A stretch of DNA of 26,994 bases from Schoenoplectus triqueter (GCA_964058805.1 CAXKVV010001691.1:1-26994), one strand, 5' to 3'; shown: positions 1 to 11,780, numbered from the stretch's first letter. A program made the numbers and translations. The notes: generated by a model from the sequence alone, not told the origin.

Positions 1-3000
1 GAACCCAACTTAAAAGAAAGTGTTGAGAAGTAATTGAGAATTTAGATTTTGGACCTCAGACTCAACTCATTATAGACTCAGAATTGGAAAAATAAAAATA
101 AAGCAACGGTATTATTCAAATAAAGCAAATGTACTTATGACAAGAACTAGCAAGTATACATTATACAACCGTTAGAAGAGCTTATATAAATATCACCACT
201 GTACTCTTGTAACAGATAGAACAAAATAGAAATAAATTCAGTTCCTTACATTCTTTCTTAAATTTTAACAATATGTATGCATGCATGAGGAGCAATGCAA
301 TGTCATGTAAATTTTAATCTTGGTCACAGAATGAGCAAAGTTAAAATCACAGTAGGGTTATAATCAAAGTTTTATACGTCTTCAAGGAATAAAGAATAAA
401 TTCGTTTACATAATGTGCTCGGTGACAGTGTCACATGGGAGTAGGTACCTAAATATTCATTTCCAAGCATATAAACAACATAAAAGGGACGAATTGCTCA
501 TGTCATGAGCTTCGTATTAATTGGGGTGAACGGCAACGAAATAGAAGAGACAAGAGGATACAACCTAAGAGTTGGGGTTCAAGTACCTTCTCCATTTCGT
601 ACTAGAAATTATTAGTCCAGTCCTATTTCATAAATGCATACAAGCATGAATTCATTATTCACCGACCAGGTCTATTTGTATTTTCCTATATAGTGGTTAA
701 AATTATAAGGTCCCCGGCTCATTTCCTCGTCTTCATGGTAAATAGAACACCATATTGCTATTTACATCTACTCAGCTCCCATAATTCATACAATTTAGAA
801 TATTCAAAGTTATATTATAAATTTTAGAGGGATAATAATTAATATTAAGGTTTTTTAAGGGTAAGTAAATAAATCCACCTTGAAAATTTAATATGGACTA
901 AAACAATGTAGACAAAGGTTAGGTGTTCTTCTGTCAGCATAATTTGTTCTATTGTGAAAAAAGATTGTAAGCCCAAATCATTGAAATGCAAGCAATGATG
1001 CTAAATTGTTGGAATAATTCTATAGGACCCATCAAACAATTGATTTTTTTCTAAATAATTAATCTCATTGTTTTCCCCACAACTATATTTTTTTCAAATG
1101 TTACTTATTTATAGTTAAAAAAATTATAACAAGGCCAAATTTTCAAAGATTTATAGTGTTATAATCCTAAATATATAATAATGCTTCTAATTGGAAGCGA
1201 TAACTGCCCTGTTTTTTTTTCAAAATAATAAAAATAAATAAATAACATTATATAAAATATAAAATGTTTATTTTTTGTATTTGTTTTGAATTCCACTTAG
1301 AATGAATACGTTAATTAAATAGAGATTGCATTGTTTCATAAAGAATAATAATTAAAAATCGATTATTTGTCACATACAAAAGTGAAGATAATAGATATTC
1401 GTATATATGTCATTACTCCGAAGTCCAAGCGTATATTTGTGGTCTGTATATTAATTATCCAAACTATATACTCATGTCTCCATTTGACGTTTCACAATGG
1501 AGATATTCTGGCAAATTAAGAGCCCAACGATCGAGAAAACGGGGCACCAAAACAAATGAAGAGCTAGCTAGCATGTATAGGTCAAACACTAGGCGCCAGT
1601 GGCTCAGGCCTCACTCCTCAGCCCGAGTTAATTAAATTGGTTTAGTTAATTAATATATATATCTACATACATTGCATCTCACTTGTGACTTGCGCCTAAT
1701 AGGAGTTGCATAGTTTCCTACTGTCTACTGATGATACATTTGAAAAGCCAAATGATGGTGCAATCATCCCCGCTCGTAGGCTCTTACCAGTGTCCGAATC
1801 ACGACACAACACCACACGAAGCACCACGCCTCTGCGTGCCAGGTCGTGTGGCCCATCTGTCCTGCCATATACCTGGCTACTTGGCTAGATGTGAAAACAA
1901 TATACATGCATCCATCCATGCAGATATTAGATATGTAATGCATGCAGGCATGGAAATATTCACTTATTCGGAATTAGGCTTACCAGTTGTACCAGTATGA
2001 GTATGAGTATGATATTTGTTCTCTGATCCGAAGAAGACGATCCACTAGAATTCGTTTTGTTTTTTAGTTACTATAATGCATGCCATAGACAATTTGAAGT
2101 TGCCTCGAGTCAGGTGCAATCCAGACTCTCTCTCTAAGATCAAATATTGGACGTTAATATCTCTTATCCTGTCCTTCCGATCTCTCTATCTTGGATTATA
2201 TATCCGTCGTGCCATAGTTCTTTTTTTGTTTTTGATGGAATAAAAGTCTAATTTCGTCCGACTTCATAATGATTATAATTTTACTAGTCTAGCCCCTTAA
2301 AAAAATTAAATATGATATCTTAGATTTATATCAGATTATTTTAACGCTTTAACCCCCACATAGTTTTGGTTCAAGCTGAGCCGCTGGTAAATTGGTACAG
2401 CTTAATGAAGTTATCGGAATAATAATTTGTTCCAAAGGTAGCTGCAGTTAATTAATTCAAAAGAAAACTAACACATTATTCATGTCGATGTTCATGTTAG
2501 GATTTTTTTTTTCTTTTTTCTTGTGACTTAAGTATATCAGTAATGATGTGCATTTTTTTGGTAATTAATTAATCTAAATGACTTTACACGATGTTGGTTT
2601 AATAACTTTTTTATTTTTCTTAACCAAGATGCTGATGAGTTCAAACTCCTTTAAAATGTGAAAACTTAAACTTTCATTTTAACAATACTTATTCAATGAT
2701 AATTAATTAATCAATTAACAAGTTTGACAGAATTTTTCAAACTAAGTGCGAAAAAGGTTTAAAAAATGCAGACACGTTACTCCCCTTGTGAAGATATTAA
2801 TTATGTGTCAAAACTCATGCGGCTAAAATTATACACATTTCATATGAGATCAATAATATTAACCATTTCAATCATAATCTGTTTAGCTGAATAATACATA
2901 CATCTTAGAAATTTCATTTTTTTTCCTAAATGAGTGATATGCAGAACGTGGATAGATTATATTCTACTATATTAATATTGGACAATTTTCTTGCTGTTAT

Positions 3001-3200
3001 CAAAATTATCCAATTATGTCAAATAAATTTGATTAGTTATCATTATCTTCCACGATTAGCTAGGATGGTACGTATGAAATTACATATTTTCCTAAAATTG
3101 TTTATAGGAAAAAAAAATACTCCATTTTAAGAGAGCACTCCCGATTAAAAGATTTTAAAAATTGATTTTGATTTACCAAAATTCTTTGTTCCTCCGTCAC
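1..3200. other. AT-rich non-coding region, no gene seen
   Basis: No reading frame here has recognisable protein similarity; the few short frames (60-90 codons) have ordinary low-complexity composition. The stretch is strongly AT-rich, with frequent poly-T and TTAATTAA-like runs. A patch around 1500-2030 is less AT-rich (it includes CACGACACAACACCACACG and a partly complementary GGTCGTGTGG) and might be a diverged repeat or a regulatory region for a gene outside the window. I cannot assign it. Confidence 0.5.
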
Positions 3201-3242
3201 AGGTAAAGAAATAATTCAATTCGATCCAATCCAAAATAGGAC

Positions 3243-3260
3243 CACGTGACAAGTCACGTG
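3243..3260. promoter_or_regulatory. Two G-box motifs (CACGTG) 12 bp apart
   Basis: CACGTG occurs at 3243-3248 and again at 3255-3260, both with near-palindromic flanks (CCACGTGAC and TCACGTGCA). The G-box is the established core site for plant bHLH and bZIP factors. The pair lies about 55 bp before the hairpin at 3314-3420, so it could belong to a promoter, but no downstream gene is visible. Two copies this close in AT-rich DNA are unlikely by chance, but their function is inference. Confidence 0.4.
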
Positions 3261-3313
3261 CAGGAGTAAAAGTCTACATGTTTTTCTACTTTGGCACGCC
3301 TTGGAATAATTAA

Positions 3314-3420
3314 CTCGAATCAGGGAGTGCAGTTTTGCCTTCTGTGGGGCCCTCTACACAGCTAATGACGGCTCCTCCACAGACCACAGAAGACAAAAAT
3401 TACCCCCTGATTATTTCGAG
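3314..3420 (+). ncRNA. Imperfect 107-nt hairpin, possible MIR-type precursor or small MITE
   Basis: The left arm 3314-3347 (CTCGAA ... CTTCTGTGG) is complementary to the right arm 3384-3420 (CCACAGAAG ... TTCGAG). Nine base pairs are perfect at the loop side and six at the base. The middle pairs well except for a 4-5 nt bulge on the 3' side and a few mismatches. The loop is about 36 nt. The size and pairing suit a plant miRNA precursor, but I do not recognise a conserved mature miRNA in either arm. A small inverted-repeat transposon remnant is the main alternative. Confidence 0.35.
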
Positions 3421-3421
3421 A

Positions 3422-4329
3422 AAATCTTGCATCTTTTCATGTAATATACGTATATCATTGTTTACATCTCAGACCAATAACCCGTTACATAATATACTAC
3501 TATAAGGAAGCGTGCATTATATATGATTCTTTCTGAAGAGTACACAATGTTGTTTTTTTTCAAGAGAAGGTGAAAATTTTGGATTGGATTGGATAGTGTC
3601 TTCTTCTCCATTCGAAGGGAAAACTCTAGCTCTCAATTGATTCCTAATAAAAAGGAATGCATTATTATTTCAAGTTTTCAACACCTAAAAGCAGTGGGTA
3701 TTTAATTTCAATGGAAGTTGCAAGTTTTCTATGTTAGATCTTTTAAAGCCTTGATTGATGATTGGCCTAACAGACGCCGTATGACTAAGTTAATTACTAG
3801 TATATATTCTGGTAAAATTTATAGTGCTGCCTCTGCCGTACTTTTAACAAATAATTATACGAACATTTCATATTGTTTCTTTCAAAATGAACAAATGACA
3901 TCTTCCTAAAAAAAAAAAAACTAAATAATAGGCTAGCCCGTTTTTCATTTCTTGACATTTTAGCCTTGTCATTGATATTTCAATCAATTGTTTTTTAACA
4001 TAATTTATTTCCACCATTATATGATATATTTGTGGTATTTTTGGGATCATGTTAGATCAAATTATAACAAAATGAATGAATCTATTTATCAATAATTGAT
4101 TAATTTGTATGAATTCATTTTTGTTATCATTTAATTTAGTATAAAATGAACTCCAAAATTCATGAAAAATTACAAACATACATCTAACATGAAAATTAAA
4201 AAGTTCAACATTTGCATTTTAAATTTGAATATCAAATTTTAAAATATAAATAAAAAATGAGTAAATTGTATTTGATGATAGAGAAAATTAATGACATTAG
4301 AACCTTTCTCTTTAAATAATACTCTTTGA
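3422..4329. other. AT-rich non-coding stretch
   Basis: No gene is supported. Short open frames at 3718-3909 (+) and 3868-4050 (-) overlap one another, lack any recognisable motif and begin in low-complexity sequence. The area from 3900 to 4320 is very AT-rich with many short homopolymers. Confidence 0.5.
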
Positions 4330-4610
4330 GTAACTCAAGTGGTAGCTAGCTAGGATGGTCTTCAAGAGATTATGGGTACAAGTCTCACAAAAAAAAAACT
4401 CTTTCAATAACATATCTAGAAATACTGATTTTTTTTTATGGATACTTCTTTTAAGTAAACCTAGTACATTCTGCATTTTTTTTCTTTTGAAAAGTGAAGC
4501 TCTCCCAGTGATTTTGATATATATTATTTTTCATAAGACATTGTCGAAAGTCGAAACTTGAATCCTCTACTTTGGAGAGCCGGTGCCATATTTATTAAGT
4601 TTGTGGTTCA
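4330..4610. repeat. Segment with tRNA-like A/B-box sequences at both ends (SINE-like or MITE-like remnant)
   Basis: Near the left end, AACTCAAGTGGTAGC resembles an RNA polymerase III A box, and GGGTACAAGTCTC about 45 nt later resembles a B box. Near the right end, the reverse strand reads a similar order ending in GAGGATTCAAGTTTCGAC. The two ends are therefore loosely inverted copies of a tRNA-like pattern. The segment does not fold as a complete tRNA that I can verify, and I see no clear target-site duplication. A degraded tRNA-derived SINE or a composite repeat is plausible. Confidence 0.3.
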
Positions 4611-4682
4611 CATTATACAGTTTTATCATTAGTTTCCAGCTCAGACATGTAGTTGAAAGACAGACAGACATATATATATAAT

Positions 4683-4896
4683 TAGGTTATAGTACTTTGC
4701 AAAGCATAAGAGCAAGGTTTACTCCTCCTCAGAAAAAATAGCAAATAAATTCTAAAAAATATAAAATTTGATTTACTAATAGATTTTAATATGAAGATTA
4801 GATTGAATGGTTCAGATTGATTATTTTTGATTTGAAATTAAAAATAAAGCGCAAAACACACAACGCCTCTGTGCTTTGCAAAACATCATAGTTGGA
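4683..4896. mobile_element. Foldback MITE, group 1 (element D), in (TA)n
   Basis: The left end reads TTAGGTTATAGTACTTTGCA and the reverse complement of the right end reads CCAACTATGATGTTTTGCA: an imperfect inverted repeat centred on TTTGCAAAGCA. Tracts of (TA)n lie directly outside both ends (4671-4680 and 4898-4917). The interior block with ATAGCAAATAAATTC and TATAAAATTTGAT matches the inner arm of the element at 11817-12219. It is therefore a shorter, diverged relative of that element. No coding capacity is visible. Confidence 0.6.
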
Positions 4897-4899
4897 TTA

Positions 4900-5927
4900 T
4901 ATATATATATATATATAGATATATTCCTTCAATAATATTAAACCAATACTTTTATTAAATAAATAAATAACCTTTAGAATCTTTCCATGCCTTTCTCTGA
5001 ATTATTTATTTATCATTCTAATATATGCATTTGCTTGATATAGACTCCTAATCTGTTGTCAGTGCTGCCACATACAGTGAAAACATATTTATATGATAAC
5101 TTGATAAGCCATGTAACGACATATAACCACTGTAGCATACATGCATTCCTCTTTAATATTTGGCTTTTCAAAGTTTTCAGATTTTTTTTCTTTTCCTGTC
5201 TCAGTCAGATTTTTTTTTTAGGGGATCAGTCTGATATTTTCTTTCTTAGCTCGTGAAAACAGCAAATCTTTTTTTTTTTCTGAACTAGTTGCTTGGAATT
5301 TGTTTCATGCATGTAGTTGCCTCACTCAGCATTTCCCCTTTTTTTTATTCTGTAAAAGAACAGCAGCAGTACCTGTATCACTGCTTAGACCTTTGTGTCA
5401 CCGATCACGAGTCTGTTCAATACTTGTCAAAAGACAAACCATGAAAAGGGCTGTCATTATATGTGCAATGGTAGAGGTCTACAGTTTCTTTGAAAAGGGA
5501 GGTGATTAGTACAAAGTGAGAAGATAAAAAAGGATGAGGTGTCTGCTGTCAAAAATGTCAAAAGACATCATTGGCACATCTCATTGGCATTTCGCATTGC
5601 CACAACCCACAATTATGTAATGTAATTATTCCAATCTGATCCGTTTAATGGATCGGACCAATAATACCTTAAACCAGAGAAGCAAGTGGCTATTACGATT
5701 AAGAGATTAGATTAACTTTATGTAACCAGCTTATTTTGACAACATCCATATTAAATTTCATTAAAATAAAAGTGTGTGCGTGTTTTTCTATTACAATTAA
5801 TTACTTGATTGTTTATTATACTTACTTAAGTGATGATACCGTGACCATTGATCAAACTTGAAACATGATACAAGTTAAACAACCAGCGGCTTGACGGATG
5901 GGAAGTTTCTAAAATAATATCTAAAAT
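4900..5927. other. Non-coding stretch before the LINE
   Basis: It begins with the (TA)n tract at 4898-4917 and continues as T-rich sequence. Short frames at 5056-5256 and 5300-5509 have no recognisable domain. No RNA gene or repeat boundary was found before the LINE target-site duplication at 5928. Confidence 0.45.
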
Positions 5928-5939
5928 TTGAAAGTTTAA
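5928..5939 (+). repeat. LINE target-site duplication, 5' copy
   Basis: TTGAAAGTTTAA occurs here directly before the first reverse-transcriptase-like codons, and again at 8420-8431 directly after the A-rich tail. A 12-bp direct repeat in exactly these positions is the expected result of target-primed reverse transcription. Confidence 0.75.
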
Positions 5940-7980
5940 GATTATCAAAAGTGTTAGCAAATAGATTATCAAAAGTTATAGACTTTCTTATAGACAAATC
6001 ACAAACTGCTTTTATCAAAGATAGAAATATTTTTGATAATATAGTATGTGCACAAGAAATTCTATTTCAAGTTAAACAATCTAAAAGTAAAGGCATTCTT
6101 TTTAAAATAGCTTTTGAAAAAGCTTTGACAGTGTCAATTGAGATTTTCTCATAGAAATACTACAAGCTAGAGGATTTGATAGTAAATGGATCAATTGGAT
6201 TACTCAATTATTACATAATGGTCAAACATGTATTAACATAAATGGTCAAACAACAACTTACTTCAAATGCAAAAAAGGTCTTAAACAAAGTGATCCAATT
6301 TCCCCTTTTTTGTTTAACATAATATCAGACTCATTAATTAAAATACTAGAAAAGGGCAAGATACATGGTTATTTAGAGGGATTGAGAAATTTTGCAAATA
6401 AAAATATCATATCTCTGAATTTTGCTGATGACACTTTGTTATTTCTTAAAAGTGATTCTAAAATGGTAGAAGCTTTGAAATTATTACTGCAGGGCTTTGA
6501 AAATATGTCTGGCCTAAGAATTAATTATACAAAAAGTGAACTCATTCCTCTTAATATCTCACAACAAGAAGGAACTACATCAGCAAACATATTAGGATGC
6601 AAAGTAGAAAAATTAACCATTACTTATTTAGGAACTCCTCTACATTGGAAGAAATTAAATAAAAATGACTGGAATTTCTTAATAAATAAAATAGAAAAAA
6701 AATACATTATGGAAAGAAAAATTATTATCATTAGGAGGACGATTAACACTAATTAAATCAATTTTAAATACCATCCCAATTTATTGGATGTCCATTTATA
6801 GACTACCTGTACATGTAAGAAAACGGATAGAACAACTTTTAGGAAATTTCTATGGTTTGGTGGTAGTTCAGTTAGAAAAAAAAGATATAATTTAGTTTCA
6901 TGGAAAATTATTTGTGCTAATACTGATCAAGGGGGATTAGGGATAATAAATCTAAAAACTATGAATAAGGCTTTATTGTGTAAATGGTTATGGAGATTAG
7001 ACAATCCACAGGATAAGGGGTTATGGAAAGACATCATTTCTAATAGATACAAAAATAGAAGATCAAGTGTAAATATGTCTCATTTTTGGAGGGAGGTCAA
7101 AAAAGAAGAATTAAGTTACCAAACTAGTATTAGCAAATCTGTAGGTAATGGGCAAAATATACTTTTTTGGAAAGATAGATGGCTATCTGAATGCTCATTA
7201 GATACTGTATATCCACTGTTATATGAAATAGACTCTAATAAAAATCTTACAGTGTCACATGCTATTGGCTATAATAGATTTTATCTTACATTTATAAGAT
7301 CACTAGATCACACATTACAAGAATAGTTAATATCCCTATACTCATCATTATCAAACATAATATTAACTGATCAAAAGGACAACATAAACTGGAGATGGAA
7401 TAATACAGACAAATTTACAACCAACTCATGTTATCAATGGATAGATTTTGGGGGAATATTGGACCCACCATATAAAAAAATATGGACAGCACATATTCCT
7501 TTAAAAATCAAAAAATTTCTTTGTTGGTCTAGAAAAATAAAATTTTAACTAAGGATAATCTCATTATTAGAGGTTGGATTGGAGATAATAAATGCATATT
7601 TTGTAATGCATTAGAAACTGTTAGTCATTTGTTTATTCATTGTTCATTGACATCATGCATTTGGAATTGGATAAGTCATTACAATAACTTTAATTTTCAT
7701 ATGTTTTGCAATTCCATTGAAGAATTATGGATAATTGATAACTATATCCCCTTTAAGGATACTAATCTGTGTGAAATCCTTAGAGCTGCTATATTATATA
7801 TGGGTTATTTGGAAAGAAAGAAACAAATTGATATTTCATGGAGGTAATCACAAAAGTATTAGAACTTTAGATGGATACATAATTAGTCTAATTAAATACT
7901 GGTGCCAACTCAAAAAGAATAATTATGTTGATACATTACACCATGTAATCCCATTCAACACTAATGAATTACCTCTATAG
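5940..7980 (+). pseudogene. Broken LINE ORF2: reverse transcriptase and C-terminal zinc-knuckle region
   Basis: Continuous similarity to plant LINE ORF2 proteins runs through several frames and is interrupted repeatedly. I see a one-base shift near 6124 just after FEKA, a TGA at 6139-6141 where the family has Trp, a shift near 6700-6760, another near 6843, a TAG at 7324-7326, a shift near 7537 and a shift near 7800. The FADD catalytic pair survives, but the usual Gly of the LRQGDP block is Ser (AGT at 6289-6291). The endonuclease domain is missing. With this many lesions no active protein can be made; it is an old, neutrally decaying insertion. Confidence 0.85.
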
Positions 7981-8419
7981 TGTACTACAGGAAATCTAAG
8001 TCTTTTGCATATAAAGAAAGAGGAATGGTCTGGCGCCGTAATTGAATTAAACTGAATCTTTCTATTTTACCAACTACTTTATTTTAAGTATCATTTCTCT
8101 TCCTATTAGATGACTTCTTTTCAGGCTATTTTCTTTCGTTTCTATTGTGTGACAGCCGGATGGGACAAGCTAGAAACAAAAAAGAATTGTTGGTTAAGTT
8201 TAAAAAGAAGATTAGGTAATTTTAGATTTATTAAGTGAAATTTAGTTGTTGAATGATGATTGTGATGGTTATTTTGTGGTCTGCTGGTTATTACTTGTGA
8301 GTGCTTTCAAAACTTACTGTTTTACTATTTTGTACCTACGGTACCGGGGTGTGGTACCATGAACAATATATTTTTTTAATGAAACTGGTGGTATATACCA
8401 CTTTTTCAAAAAATAAAAA
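5940..8419 (+). mobile_element. 5'-truncated L1-type non-LTR retrotransposon (LINE)
   Basis: About 2.48 kb of a plant L1-like LINE ORF2 plus its 3' UTR and A-rich tail. The 5' truncation falls inside the reverse transcriptase domain, so the endonuclease and ORF1 are absent. In order the sequence shows the RT N-terminal region (SQTAFIKDRNIFDNI), an LKQSDPISP block, the catalytic FADD box at 6421-6432, a KALLCKWLWRLDN block, an IPLKIKKFLCW block and a C-terminal zinc-knuckle-like segment (CIFCNALETVSHLFIHC). The coding part ends near 7980. A 3' UTR with CTACGGTACCGGGGTGTGG follows, then an A-rich tail at about 8408-8419. It is flanked by a 12-bp TSD. Confidence 0.85.
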
Positions 8420-8431
8420 TTGAAAGTTTAA
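8420..8431 (+). repeat. LINE target-site duplication, 3' copy
   Basis: TTGAAAGTTTAA lies immediately 3' of the A-rich tail and is identical to 5928-5939. It fixes the 3' boundary of the LINE insertion. Confidence 0.75.
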
Positions 8432-8669
8432 ACTATCATTTTGTCTAAAAAAAGAGAGAGAATAAATTGCACAAACATCACGTATTTATGACTTGAAGAT
8501 CAATTAACCCGTGATTTTAATTAAAGTATTGCGTAATTATCACAACCGTTAAATAAGATAAGCTTCAAATTAACCACTGATCATATTTACCACGCCAGTT
8601 ATTTCAAAATATTAAAAATTAGCATGCATAACATTAATTGCCTACATATAAGGTGTAAATTTAGGTATA

Positions 8670-8860
8670 TAAAAGCACCAAGCTTCTTGGTGCTCTTAAT
8701 TAAAACACACACTTTATCAACTTCAAATTTTAATTTATGTTTTTGTCTATATAAATTATTTATGTAAAAATTTTGTGGGATATATAAAATTTCTATTTTT
8801 ATATTTTTAAGTATTTGTTTATTTTAAAAGACCTATTTTCATATGCAACATTAATTGTTT
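8670..8860. mobile_element. Relic of a group 2 foldback MITE, one arm
   Basis: A perfect 8-bp stem hairpin, GCACCAAG-CTT-CTTGGTGC, occupies 8675-8693 beside a TATATAAAA flank. After it come blocks reading CAACTTCAAATTTTAATTTA and AAATTTTGTGGGATATATAA. These match in order the arm of the elements at 11365-11780 and 12991-13394. I see no convincing second arm, so this is probably half an element or a heavily diverged one. Confidence 0.4.
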
Positions 8861-10928
8861 ATATTTTGGACCATATTAAAATATCTGAAGTAAATATTTG
8901 AAAAGACTCTAAAATAAAATAAAAAAGCAATAACTCACAAGATTCTAATATTAAACAAATTCACTGGGGCAGCATAAATTAGAATTTTGATGTTATAAAA
9001 TCTACTTTTTCTAGTTAAATTAAAAGTACTAAGAGTTTGGAGCTCAGAAGTTATATATATACTTGTGAACTATATTTTTATGTTACGGATATCATATCCA
9101 TGATCCTTAATCTGTTAGTTTAATTATTATTTTTGTTGATCGCAATTGCAAATAAGTTTTTTGTTAATATTACGTCTTTTGAATCAAAAAGTTGGCCGCC
9201 ATCTGTTGGTAGGTATTTTTTTTATAAACATAAATTGTCTCTCCGGCTTGGCACCGGAAAAAAAATTAATATATACATAAGATGTATTAAATTAAATTCT
9301 ACAATGATAATCAGTAAAGAATCATGCAGTTAAATAAATTTGAGATACAAACTTCTTTAAAACTCACCACCTGTATAATAAAGAACAACACAACTAACTG
9401 TATAACAAGTTTTAGCAAAACAAATTTACGTTGTTAATGATCTCTTAAACGAGGAGAGTCTGAGAGGGAGAATGAAACAACATTAGCTTTCCAATAGTTA
9501 TTAATTAATAACACATAAAAGATGTTAAACTTGTAGAGTTTTTTTTGGCTATATTACATCATCAATATTACATCATCATTGATTTTGATTAAATATATTC
9601 ATCAACTTCGTTCCAACGGAGAGCAATATGCTTAAAATGATTCAAATTTTGTATCTATAAATTATCATGTATTTAATTGTATCTATAAATTATCATGTAT
9701 TTAATTGTATTGCTCATTATTATAGACATCATTGGTATTTAAAAAATGTGTCTAGATTCTCCTTAATATAAAAGTGCATTCATTGAATTTTTAAAAATTG
9801 TATATTTCTAATTATTTGGTTGATACATATTTACTTTTTCAGGAGAAGTCAAAATAGTTAAGTAGCGACTTGTTACCTATAATTATAAAGTATAAACCAA
9901 ACACACGGTGCTTCTATTTAAAAGCATTTGTAAATTGTGATCTGCAGATTATTATCTTATTTTGTATTATCTGGACCAATACAAAAGCTTTTTGCACAAG
10001 ATTATATTACTTCTTCGAGCTTTAATGTCATAAAAAAATCAAAATTGAATATTATTGTGCTTACCTAGGACAAAGAAAGTTACTTTACTCCACTACAGCT
10101 TCGCATCTCATTCATTCATCCAATGAAGCAGCTCCCTGGATTGCACTTAGAGAAATCAACGGAAAAGGAAACAAAACAAACGATGGCAGTTGATTTCAAA
10201 GGCTTGGCAGTCTCGTCCGCTGTGACAGGGTCAATGGACACATGCTAACTGCCGCACTAACATTGTTCCTCGGTAGGTAATGATACCTAATCTTTTTGGG
10301 TCAAATGATACCTCAAATTATTAAATTTGGTAAATTTTGGCATTCATACTTCGCTTTAGTACATTAATTTTTCAGTTGATTTTTCAATTATGAACATATT
10401 TTAGTGCGGCATATCTTGCATTTATTTTTTTAAATATTAAGAAGTTTTAGCGAGGCATATATATATGTATAATTTATACTCATAAGAAATTAATGAAAAA
10501 AAAATCAAAAAGTTTGTATTTTGAAAAAAGAGAGGGGTGCCTCGTACCAACTTATTGCATCCACTATTAACCTTTGTATTGTGTTCACTTAAGAAAAACA
10601 TATGCTTAAAACTTGGCTTCATTTGAATTTATAAAGAGAAGAGAGCTCAAATCATTTCGTCGCTAAGAAAAAATATATATAAAAGGTACATGAATAGCGA
10701 ACATTGCAAGATTCTTTTGAAGCAAAATTGTGAACTTTTGTATTGGATGAAAGAAATGGGCGGAGCGAGAGAATTTTTTAATATAAAAATAAAATAATTA
10801 TATCGTCAAAATCGTTAAATTGTGACTATGGGGCCGATAGTGAGATACTTTTCATATTTGTGAGGTTCAAAACCTTTTTTCTTAAAAAAACACAAATATA
10901 ACAATAAAAATAATATATATATATATAT
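8861..10928. other. AT-rich non-coding stretch
   Basis: No gene is supported. It contains one clear short tandem duplication at 9651-9706 (listed separately) and many poly-A/T runs. Short frames at 9133-9333 (+) and 10437-10622 (-) have no recognisable similarity. The patch around 10070-10260 is less AT-rich (it includes GGCTTGGCAGTCTCGTCCGC) but shows no motif I can name. Confidence 0.5.
9651..9706 (+). repeat. 28-bp tandem duplication, two exact copies
   Basis: The unit begins GTATCTATAAATTATC and ends TTTAATT. It occurs at 9651-9678 and again, identically, at 9679-9706, and a third copy starts (GTAT) before diverging. Exact identity suggests a recent slippage or replication event. Confidence 0.85.
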
Positions 10929-11338
10929 GAATGCTAAAATATAACGCATTGCACGGATCTACCCGTACACAGCGTCAAAATCTTAAATTTCAAGTTAAAA
11001 ATGACTAGTCCAAACTGTTCATATATTCTTCGTATCAAATCTTGTAGAAAATTAAAATTTATATTTTTTTAAATTTTTTTTACTATTTTTTGGTTAGCAT
11101 GAATATAATCACTATTGAACGATTCACATTCCTTAAATCAAGCAACTTTCTCTTGGCCTAAAAAATAGCAATTTTAAAATATATATATATATATATATAT
11201 ATAATTATATTTTCTATGAGAATTTTCTATGAAGAATAAGTTGAATGATTTGGATCGATCATTTTTAATTTGAATTTTGAGATTTTAATGCAGTGCACGA
11301 GTGTATCGATGCGACCATTGTGTTTTAGTCTTCCTCAT
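10929..11338. mobile_element. Foldback MITE, group 1 (element E), in (TA)n
   Basis: The left end GCTAAAATATAACGCATTGC pairs with the right end, whose reverse complement reads GACTAAAACACAATGGTCGC. Inside this, TTAAAAATGACTAGTCCAAA on the left matches the reverse complement TTAAAAATGATCGATCCAAA on the right. (TA)n tracts lie outside both ends (10913-10928 and about 11339-11351). The inner block TATATTTTTTTAAATTTTTT and the mirrored AAAAAATAGCAATTTTAAAA resemble the element at 11817-12219. A third (TA)n tract at about 11180-11206 interrupts the right arm. Confidence 0.6.
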
Positions 11339-11364
11339 TATATATATATATAGAGAGAGAGAGA

Positions 11365-11777
11365 GTGGAGATACCGTGAGCTTAAGCTCACGAAGGCCTT
11401 CCGTGAGCTTAACTCAAAAAATATATTACATCATGTCAAAATTTTAATTTATCATTCTCATTAAATTCTTTATATAAAAATCTTGTGGGATGCAAAAATT
11501 TGGAGTGTTTTGAGCTTTTTAAGTCATCGTTTTTTTATTTTTTTAAATGACGTTCAAGTATTGAATATATTATTATTATTATTATTTTTTAAGCTGATTT
11601 TTAAAAATTAAAAACCATAACTTAAAAAGCTCAAAACGCTTCAAATTTTTTGCATCCCATGAGATTTTCATATAAATTTTTTAATGAGAATGATAAATTA
11701 AAATTTCAAGATGATTTAATATATTTTTTGAGTTAAGTTCACGGAAGGTCTCTGTGAGCTTAAACTCACGGTATCTC

Positions 11778-11780
<3 letters not shown>
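11365..11780. mobile_element. Foldback MITE, group 2 (element A), long inverted arms
   Basis: GTGGAGATACCGTGAG (11365-11380) pairs with CTCACGGTATCTCTAC (11765-11780). Complementarity continues inwards for about 170 nt on each side, passing through CTTCCGTGAGCTTAACTC, an AATTTTAATTTATCATTCTC block and a TTTTGAGCTTTTTAAG block. The centre holds a (TTA)n run. The left arm contains the perfect palindrome GTGAGCTTAAGCTCAC at 11376-11391. (TA)n(GA)n lies to the left and a 36-bp (TA)n to the right. No coding capacity. Confidence 0.8.

Noticed and set aside
1706..2000. Two overlapping plus-strand frames of 60 and 89 codons
   Set aside because: They are in different frames over the same patch, without motif or splice context; the patch is merely less AT-rich, so stops are rarer.
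4330..4390. A possible tRNA gene
   Set aside because: A-box and B-box-like words are present, but I cannot form a complete cloverleaf with an acceptor stem and the B-box spacing and bases are imperfect. I kept it only as a tRNA-like repeat remnant.
5951..7980. An active reverse transcriptase gene
   Set aside because: The FADD box remains, but there are at least two internal stops and several frameshifts, and the endonuclease region is missing.
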